From: an uncultured Bacteroidota bacterium
GTDB taxonomy: Bacteria > Bacteroidota > Bacteroidia > Bacteroidales > P3
Reading direction: 5' to 3'
NCBI GenBank assembly: GCA_900546465.1
Contig: URCX01000001.1
Location: 1 to 35,048, forward strand
Length of the DNA stretch: 35,048 nt
Shown: positions 30,080-35,048 of the stretch, in pieces
Layout of the letters: each line of letters starts with the position of its first letter
Position numbering within the stretch: the stretch's first letter is position 1
Translations under genes and position numbers: made by a program
Notes under the pieces: model-generated
Seen by the model: only the letters and a program-made list of their open reading frames with translations
Database searches by the model: none
Told to the model about the DNA's origin: nothing

Positions 30080-31744
30080 TTAGGATAAAGACATTATTAT
30101 CAATACCTGAGCAGCTAAAACCCTGAGGAACATTGTCAGAGGATAGACCGTGGCGTATGCAATCGCAGGTTTGTCGCTTCCTGATTTCTCATTGATAAAG
30201 GCAAGTGCCGGAGGGTCGGTCGTGCAGCCTGCAAGAAATCCGCAAAGTGAAGGATAAGCTATATGGAATTTCTTCACGGCTATGCAACCTACTATTATGA
30301 GCGGCAAAAGAGTTATCACAAGTCCATAGACCGCCCAAATCCAACCTCCCGAAGCTATTGCGGAGAAGAAGTTCCTGCCTGCCGACAATCCGACCGAAGC
30401 AAGGAAGAGAGCAATACCGCATTCCCTTAACATCATGTTGGCGGAAGTGGTGGTATAGGTAACGATTTTGTAATACGGTCCGAAGCGTCCCATAAGTATT
30501 GCTATAATCAAAGGTCCTCCCGCAAGCCCCAATTTTACGCTTTGCGGCAAAAAGGGAAATGAAACGGGTATGGAACCGAATATCACGCCTATTGCAATGC
30601 CGAGGAATATAGGTATGAGGTTGGGAGCTTCCAATCGCTTCATCTGATTGCCCAAAAGCGAGGATACTTTTTCCACTTTCGATTGCTCCCCGACAAGAGT
30701 AACCCTGTCGCCTGTCTGCAATATCAAATCCTTTGCCGCAATCAAATCTATACCGTTGCGGTTTATTCTCGTTATGGTAACCTTGTAGAGACTGCGAATG
30801 TGCAAGGAACCTATCTTTTTGCCGTTTAATTCCGGTTTTGTAACCACTGCACGACGCGAAACAAGAGTATGGTCCGGTGTTTCCCAATCCTCTTCCCCCG
30901 TTTCGGCTTTTCTGCCGAGCAACATGACGACTGCCTCCTCGTTATCGGCGTGGGTTACAAGGCGGAGCGTATCTCCTGCCTGCAAAACGGTGTCATCATT
31001 AGCCGGTTCCACCTTTCCGTCCGCATGTCTGACCCTCGAAACCACCACGGCGGTCTTGAAGTTCTTCATTATATCGGAAAAACGTCTGCCCACCACGCCT
31101 TGATTTTCTATAAGCACGTGCAGTTTTTTCATGGTGGCGTTATGTTTCTCCGCCTCTTCTTTCTGCACCTGCGAAGATGGCTTCATCTTACAAAGAAACT
31201 TTATTATATATGGAGCAAAGATAATTCCCAACACTCCCAAGGGGTATGCCACAGCGTATGCCGTAGCCAAGAGGTCGCCCGACGAGGCATCTGTATCGGC
31301 AAGCGTTGCCTGTGCCGCTCCAAGCGAAGGAGTATTGGTTACGGCTCCCGAAAGTACACCCGTCATTGTGCTTAGGCTCTCTCCCGAAAGCAGATGTATC
31401 ACGTATGTAACTATACAAGAAAGGACTATTGCGGAACTTGCGAGTAAATTAAGTTTAAGCCCCCCTTTCCGAAGCGAAGAAAAGAAACCCGGACCGAGCT
31501 GCAAACCTATGGAATAGACGAACAAAATCAAACCGAAGTCCTTTACAAAAGTGGCAATACCCGCTTCGGGAACCAAACCGAAGTGTCCGAGGATTATTCC
31601 GACAAATAAAATCCATGTGATACCGAGACTTATGCCGAAAATCTTCAATCTGCCGAGCATTATGCCCGCAGCAATGGTGAAAGACAGCAACAAAACGGAA
31701 GAAGCTACGGAATTACCCGTAATCAATTCATAAAACCAATCCAT
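30080..31744 (-). CDS. AAE-family (AspT/YidE/SucE) transporter with two RCK_C domains
   Basis: Two bundles of about five membrane segments (about 10-185 and 375-553) flank two cytoplasmic RCK_C (TrkA_C) domains (about 210-285 and 295-365). The duplicated transport motifs are visible: GAVTNTPSLGAAQ in the first half and AGCTTDPPALAF in the second. Known members exchange aspartate for alanine (AspT of Tetragenococcus) or export succinate (SucE1 of Corynebacterium glutamicum). The RCK_C domains suggest ligand gating. On the same strand upstream, with no gene in between, lies a cobalamin riboswitch (31915-32078), leaving a 170-base leader. That makes cobalamin-repressed expression the simplest reading. 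The substrate is unproven; a dicarboxylate is the best guess. Confidence 0.88.
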   Translation of the reverse strand: MDWFYELITGNSVASSVLLLSFTIAAGIMLGRLKIFGISLGITWILFVGIILGHFGLVPEAGIATFVKDFGLILFVYSIGLQLGPGFFSSLRKGGLKLNLLASSAIVLSCIVTYVIHLLSGESLSTMTGVLSGAVTNTPSLGAAQATLADTDASSGDLLATAYAVAYPLGVLGIIFAPYIIKFLCKMKPSSQVQKEEAEKHNATMKKLHVLIENQGVVGRRFSDIMKNFKTAVVVSRVRHADGKVEPANDDTVLQAGDTLRLVTHADNEEAVVMLLGRKAETGEEDWETPDHTLVSRRAVVTKPELNGKKIGSLHIRSLYKVTITRINRNGIDLIAAKDLILQTGDRVTLVGEQSKVEKVSSLLGNQMKRLEAPNLIPIFLGIAIGVIFGSIPVSFPFLPQSVKLGLAGGPLIIAILMGRFGPYYKIVTYTTTSANMMLRECGIALFLASVGLSAGRNFFSAIASGGWIWAVYGLVITLLPLIIVGCIAVKKFHIAYPSLCGFLAGCTTDPPALAFINEKSGSDKPAIAYATVYPLTMFLRVLAAQVLIIMSLS

Positions 31745-31914
31745 AAACCGAATATTTCAAGTTTCAAACCTGTGTTACAAATATTTTATTGTACAATCGG
31801 GGATAAAGGAATGGCGAAAGAAATAAACACCAAACTAACTTCGAATGAGACCAAATATCGAAATAAATACACCTTTAACCATATCCTTATCTCCCGAAAG
31901 ATACAATCTTAAAC
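31745..31914 (-). other. Leader between cobalamin aptamer and transporter gene
   Basis: These 170 bases should hold the expression platform. I see only a small TATCT/AGATA hairpin (within about 31885-31910) and no stem followed by a T-run, so translational control is as likely as termination. A 14-codon reading frame starting ATGGTTAAAGG lies in it and may be chance. Confidence 0.35.
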
Positions 31915-32078
31915 TTCAACGGCAGGTCTTCTGACTTGTATCCCGAAAAAACCTCCTTCCCATTCAAACGAACAGTGGATAACGGCATTCGGTATATTCG
32001 ATACTTACAGCTACGGGTTTAGTTCCTGATTTGCACAGGATTCCCTTTTAATTTGCCAACAGGCAAAACCGTTTGTTT
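31915..32078 (-). ncRNA. Cobalamin riboswitch (B12 aptamer)
   Basis: On the minus strand the conserved B12-element blocks occur in order: AAAAGGGAATCCTGTGCAAA with the closing CAGGAACTAAACCCG, then GTAGCTGTAAG, then ATCCACTG, GAATGGGAAGG and finally AGTCAGAAGACCTGCCG. The blocks lie at about 32045-32020, 32014-32004, 31980-31973, 31966-31956 and 31938-31920. A full consensus promoter begins just upstream. In known cases cobalamin binding represses the downstream gene. The next gene on this strand is the AAE transporter at 31744. Confidence 0.92.
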
Positions 32079-32085
32079 GCGACTG

Positions 32086-32116
32086 CAAAGGTAATACTTA
32101 TTTCCCAACTGACAAA
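32086..32116 (-). promoter_or_regulatory. Consensus promoter of the riboswitch-transporter transcript
   Basis: TTTG (32113-32116) and TACCTTTG (32086-32093) on the minus strand are 19 bp apart. It lies between the pdxJ stop and the aptamer, so the riboswitch transcript is independent of pdxJ. Confidence 0.78.
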
Positions 32117-32146
32117 ATATATTTGAAAAAAAGCAAGTATGCAGCT

Positions 32147-32857
32147 CTAAATCAGCAATCTTTTATACATCTGTATTGTGTTCTCCAAGCCGAAATAAAG
32201 AGCGTCGCTTATCAAAGCATGACCTATCGACACTTCTTCCAAATTGGGAATCATTTGATGGAAATATTGCAGATTTTCAAGGCTTAAATCGTGTCCCGCA
32301 TTCAATTCCAAACCACATTCCGCCGACTTTCGAGCAGCCATGACGAACTTTTCTATCGCCTTTTCCCTGTTCTGCTTATAGTTTGCGGCATAACTCTCCG
32401 TATAAAGCTCCACTCTGTCGGCACCGCAACGCTTTGCACCCTCCACCATGGAGCAATCCGCCTCCACAAAGACCGAAACCCTGCATACTTTCTTCAATCT
32501 GCCCACAATATCCCTCAATTCCACTTCCCTTTTTACCGTATCCCAACCTGCATTCGAGGTAAGCACATCCGGAGCATCGGGAACAAGAGTTACCTGAGCC
32601 GGTTTTATCTCCTCGATCAAAGACATAAACCTCTCCGAAGGATAACCCTCGATATTAAACTCCTCTGTCAGCACAGGCTTCAACTCTCTCACATCGCTAT
32701 ACCTTATATGCCTTTCATCGGGGCGGGGGTGTACCGTTATCCCTTCAGCACCAAACCTCTCGCAATCCAAAGCAAACTTGATTACATCGGGAACATTTCC
32801 CCCGCGTGCATTCCTTATCGTTGCCACTTTGTTGATGTTAACACTCAATCTTGTCAT
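32147..32857 (-). CDS. pdxJ: Pyridoxine 5'-phosphate synthase
   Basis: PdxJ condenses 1-deoxyxylulose-5-phosphate with 3-amino-2-oxopropyl phosphate to form pyridoxine 5'-phosphate (vitamin B6). It is a TIM barrel: MTRLSVNINKVATIRNARGG at the start, the catalytic GITVHPRPDERHI (about 39-51), FNIEGYPS, QVTLVPD, VSVFVEAD, GADRVELYTESYA, ELNAGHDLSLENL (catalytic His) and VSIGHALISDAL, which binds phosphate. Full length (236 aa). It has its own promoter and lies immediately upstream of the B12 riboswitch, but on a separate transcript. Confidence 0.96.
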   Translation of the reverse strand: MTRLSVNINKVATIRNARGGNVPDVIKFALDCERFGAEGITVHPRPDERHIRYSDVRELKPVLTEEFNIEGYPSERFMSLIEEIKPAQVTLVPDAPDVLTSNAGWDTVKREVELRDIVGRLKKVCRVSVFVEADCSMVEGAKRCGADRVELYTESYAANYKQNREKAIEKFVMAARKSAECGLELNAGHDLSLENLQYFHQMIPNLEEVSIGHALISDALYFGLENTIQMYKRLLI

Positions 32858-32903
32858 TTCTCTTTACGTTCATTATACTTGAAGCAAACAACGCTTCACG
32901 CTG

Positions 32904-32934
32904 CAAAATTACAACCAAAATTCAAACCCGCAAA
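32904..32934 (-). promoter_or_regulatory. Bacteroidetes-type promoter of pdxJ
   Basis: On the minus strand TTTG (32931-32934) and TAATTTTG (32904-32911) are 19 bp apart, with a leader of about 40 bases. Confidence 0.65.
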
Positions 32935-33076
32935 ACCAAAATCCCTTTATTCCCGACAAGAAAAACCAAGTAAAAACACCCTCTTTGCAAGCAGTTGAAT
33001 ATCAAAGCAAAATAATGCGATGAAAAGCCTGTGAAACGTATCTCCCTTTCAGTGAAACGAAACAGCAAAAGAAATC

Positions 33077-33117
33077 AGCGAATTACCGTTTCTATGAAAG
33101 GAAAACGGTAATTCGCT
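33077..33117 (-). terminator. Long hairpin after the second T9SS cargo gene
   Basis: AGCGAATTACCGTTT (33077-33091) and AAACGGTAATTCGCT (33103-33117) form a perfect 15-bp stem with an 11-base loop, about 60 bases after the stop codon of the minus-strand gene. The T-run is better on the plus side (TTTTAT) than on the minus side, so termination on the minus strand is likely but not certain. Confidence 0.6.
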
Positions 33118-33174
33118 TTTATCTCCATCGGAAGCTATGAATTTCTAAGGTATTCTGAGCGGAATTGTCTGTCT

Positions 33175-34254
33175 TTACCTGATGACGAACTTTCGCATGG
33201 TGGAACCTCTGTCGGTACGTACTTTGATGAAATAAACAGCTGACGGACGCTTTGCAAGGCTTATGCGAATGTTCTTGGCATTCACTTCTCTTTCCTCCAC
33301 CAATCTGTTCATGGCATCGAAGATTGCAATATTCAGAATATTATAATCCGACGCCACATTCAGCACATCACTCGCCGGATTAGGATACACACGCACACTT
33401 TCCTCGCTTAGTACATTTACGCCCAAAGCACTGCTTGCAGTATCGGTAATCGTGCTGTCTCCTTGCGGAACACTGTCTTCCAAAACCCTTATCGGAAATA
33501 TCGCAAGAGGAGCATAAACGTTTGTATCACAATTTGATCGATTGTATTTTGCCACAAGATCGTATCCGGCGTTGCTCCAATCAACCTCATCAACCGACAT
33601 CCAAACTCCCCTGTTATAACAGAAAGCGACATAGGGCTTATATTTCGTTCCGACTTCGCATGGAACATGCTCAGTTCCGGAACCCCAATACTCTTTCTTG
33701 TAAAAAAACATTGCGAAACTGCGATTGTTAGGATAGTTTCCAAGAGTACATGGAACAGATAACAAATCGAAAAACACCATATAATCATCATATACTGTTA
33801 TAGTGTCATCAAACATAAATTCATAGTGCCGGGCGTACATTTCCGGTATGCCCGGATTGACTATAAAGGTCTTCTGTGATAATACAGACATGGAAGTATT
33901 CATTATTCCGACAATCAGAGTATCCGGAATATTATCATTGTATGGTTTTGCAAGAATTGAGATGCCGGATATTTTCACACTGTCATTTCTGACTTCATAT
34001 CTTTGAGCTACTTTTTTTACCCTATACAATTCATCTGCAAAATTGCTCGTGCAATCAAGAATACTGTGTGCAATTACGTCAGTATAATGGAGTCCTAAAT
34101 TTTGCTCATAAGTTGAGTCAATCAATGGAGGATGAATGTATTGTTCAATATGCTCCGACCCAATTCCGGCTGTATCTATCTGAGCCTTCATTACGAACGG
34201 ACAAATCAAGGCAGCAATCAATATCAAGTCTTGTAAATTCAATGCTTTTTTCAT
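33175..34254 (-). CDS. Secreted protein with T9SS C-terminal sorting domain, 359 aa
   Basis: The start at the ATG ending at 34254 gives a signal peptide, MKKALNLQDLILIAALICPF ending MKAQ. An in-frame ATG 12 codons upstream would place a charged stretch before it and is less likely. The middle (about 25-275) is a beta-rich secreted domain with several cysteines that I do not recognise. The last 75 residues are a type A T9SS sorting domain: VRVYPNPASDVLNV, IAIFDAMNRLVEE, AVYFIKVRTDRGSTMRKFVI. It should be exported by Sec, then by type IX secretion. Directly upstream lies a 5'-truncated relic on the same strand, and a possible promoter at 34606. Confidence 0.82.
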   Translation of the reverse strand: MKKALNLQDLILIAALICPFVMKAQIDTAGIGSEHIEQYIHPPLIDSTYEQNLGLHYTDVIAHSILDCTSNFADELYRVKKVAQRYEVRNDSVKISGISILAKPYNDNIPDTLIVGIMNTSMSVLSQKTFIVNPGIPEMYARHYEFMFDDTITVYDDYMVFFDLLSVPCTLGNYPNNRSFAMFFYKKEYWGSGTEHVPCEVGTKYKPYVAFCYNRGVWMSVDEVDWSNAGYDLVAKYNRSNCDTNVYAPLAIFPIRVLEDSVPQGDSTITDTASSALGVNVLSEESVRVYPNPASDVLNVASDYNILNIAIFDAMNRLVEEREVNAKNIRISLAKRPSAVYFIKVRTDRGSTMRKFVIR

Positions 34255-34277
34255 TTCTGTTATTTTTTTATTGGTTT

Positions 34278-34472
34278 CTAATTCTGACATTCGATACTTA
34301 TTTGCATGGGATTATTCCCTGCATTATTTCCATTCCACTGACAAGGGATTGTCGTGATGACGGGCAAAAGTGGAAAATATGAAGAAACATTTCCTTGTGC
34401 CGTCGCATCTATCTTTATGGTTTCATATTTATCACAACTGTACTGATCGTTATTTACTTTTTTGAGTTTTCC
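34278..34472 (-). pseudogene. 5'-truncated gene relic upstream of the T9SS cargo gene
   Basis: Sixty-four codons of clear coding texture read KKVNNDQYSCDKYETIKIDA, then TAQGNVSSYFPLLPVITTIP, CQWNGNNAGNNPMQISIE and CQN, with the stop at 34278-34280. The frame is closed upstream by a TAG just above 34472 and has no usable start. It is probably the 3' end of a secreted protein gene whose 5' part was lost, perhaps by the event that left the inverted-repeat segment at 34495-34555. Family unknown. Confidence 0.5.
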
Positions 34473-34494
34473 CTACGTTTGGGCTTTGATTTAA

Positions 34495-34555
34495 GAGGTT
34501 CACACATAGGGAGGGGCGAACCTCTCTAAGAAATGAAGCGGTTCGTGCCTATGTG
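34495..34555. other. Competing hairpins (possible attenuator or element end)
   Basis: CACATAGG (34503-34510) plus CGAACC (34517-34522) can pair with GGTTCG (34540-34545) plus CCTATGTG (34548-34555), giving one long imperfect hairpin. GAGGTTC (34495-34501) can instead pair with GAACCTC (34518-34524), which excludes the first fold. The block lies between the relic and the promoter at 34606. Confidence 0.45.
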
Positions 34556-34605
34556 ATGGATTGTGAAGCAAAAAGTATCCATGGCAAAACTCATTTTGGA
34601 TTGGG

Positions 34606-34636
34606 CAAATATACGAATAATCCTCTTATCTGCAAG
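34606..34636 (-). promoter_or_regulatory. Possible promoter reading through the hairpins into the T9SS gene
   Basis: TATATTTG (34606-34613, minus) matches TAnnTTTG, with CTTG 19 bp upstream (34633-34636) as a weaker -33. The leader to the ATG at 34254 would be about 345 bases and include the hairpin block and the relic. Confidence 0.4.
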
Positions 34637-34773
34637 CATATATAGGTGTATTTTTGTAGGCAAAACCTTTGTTCGTGTTTGAATTGTTTCGTTTTGGTTC
34701 TTATCGACTTTTTATGCAGCCTGATAAACAGTTATTTGCGAAGAGTAAAAAGCTAACGCCTCTTTATAGATTT

Positions 34774-34789
34774 TGAAACGCCGTTTTAT
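34774..34789. repeat. Second copy of the 16-bp motif found after topA
   Basis: TGAAACGCCGTTTTAT here is identical to 16304-16319, and the flanks are also similar (GAAAT and AAAAG follow in both). The region 34640-34890 shows no gene. Confidence 0.45.
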
Positions 34790-34896
34790 GAAATTAAAAG
34801 ACCGAAAGAAAAATTTCAAATGGCGTTTTGTCGGAGGTGGTTTTGCTGCAAGTAAAAAGCAAGTGTGCTTCGATGCTTTGAAAAACCTTGGGCGGG

Positions 34897-34927
34897 CTTG
34901 CGGGAAAGGTTTTTTTTAGTAACTTTG
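34897..34927 (+). promoter_or_regulatory. Promoter of the gene at the right edge
   Basis: CTTG (34897-34900) and TAACTTTG (34920-34927) are 19 bp apart, matching the Bacteroidetes pattern. The leader of about 90 bases carries a small hairpin, CAGGAG (34961-34966) with CTCCTG (34974-34979). Confidence 0.6.
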
Positions 34928-35025
34928 CAGCCGAAAAAGAGTAAAACAGGAGAGGTGTTACAGGAGTTAATATCTCCTGACAGACATACGAAATAAAAAT
35001 AATAACAAACAATAACTTACAGCAA

Positions 35026-35048
35026 ATGAAAATTTTATTGTTAGGAGG
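35026..35048 (+). CDS. Start of a gene cut by the window edge, probably purD
   Basis: Only MKILLLGG can be read. This matches the beginning of phosphoribosylamine-glycine ligase (PurD), which starts MKILLLG-G-GREHA in many bacteria, but eight residues are weak evidence; other ATP-grasp or Rossmann proteins can begin this way. A good promoter precedes it and no Shine-Dalgarno site is present. Confidence 0.4.

Noticed and set aside
33077..33117. Terminator for a plus-strand gene
   Set aside because: The T-run is better on the plus side, but there is no plus-strand gene upstream; it more likely serves the minus-strand T9SS gene.
34920..35025. Purine riboswitch before the probable purD
   Set aside because: The leader has only one small hairpin and not the three-way junction with conserved loops.
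1..35048. tRNA, rRNA, insertion sequence or integrase genes
   Set aside because: I read both strands for cloverleaf-like stretches and transposase or integrase motifs and saw none; a dedicated tRNA scan was not possible.

Overview
The window joins two very different kinds of DNA. Bases 1 to about 5130 are extremely AT-rich, use TATAAT-type promoters and have strong Shine-Dalgarno sites before their genes. They encode Firmicutes-like products: a small ribbon-helix-helix repressor, a NarL-type two-component system and a membrane protein with InlB-type B-repeats. From about 5500 to the end the DNA is of moderate GC. Genes there lack Shine-Dalgarno sites, and many are preceded by the Bacteroidetes promoter (TTTG, about 19-20 bp, TAnnTTTG). 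The content is that of a Bacteroidales-type genome: rpsF-rpsR-rplI, a long SecA, DUF4301, type IX secretion (T9SS) cargo proteins and GDP-fucose synthesis. The switch lies between about 5130 and 5530, inside or just after the B-repeat gene. It could be a metagenome assembly join or a real transfer; the sequence alone does not decide.

Layout. 1-620: ends of a probable mobile-element region (two small minus-strand genes and a divergent RHH gene with an operator array). 620-1037: gene-poor, with a 22-bp perfect palindrome and a coding relic. 1038-4326: a 7TM pseudokinase-like sensor overlapping a NarL-class histidine kinase, with a convergent response regulator. 4506-5423: B-repeat membrane protein, with a near-identical direct repeat and a promoter upstream. 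5530-7588: SpoU/TrmH methyltransferase and the S6-S18-L9 ribosomal operon. 7659-13570: a minus-strand unit Wzz-like, then Wzy/ligase-like, then secA. 13796-18610: topA, gmd and fcl. 18695-19140: a decayed gene. 19313-23948: M23/LysM peptidase, DUF4301 protein and glmS, all minus. 24086-26649: trpS, yebC and rsmI, plus strand. 26776-31744: BspA-like LRR T9SS cargo, a U32-family protein and an AAE-family (AspT/YidE/SucE) transporter. 31915-32078: a cobalamin riboswitch with its own promoter, pointing at the transporter. Then pdxJ, a second T9SS cargo gene, a 5'-truncated gene relic, a set of competing hairpins and the first codons of a probable purD.

How it fits together. Wzz/Wzy-like proteins, Gmd/Fcl (GDP-L-fucose) and GlmS (glucosamine-6-phosphate) serve surface polysaccharide and envelope synthesis. 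SecA and T9SS cargo serve export. The most interesting point is the cobalamin riboswitch directly upstream of an AAE-family carrier. A known member of that family exports succinate, and in Bacteroidetes B12 decides whether succinate is converted to propionate. A B12-repressed succinate (dicarboxylate) exporter is a specific, testable idea.
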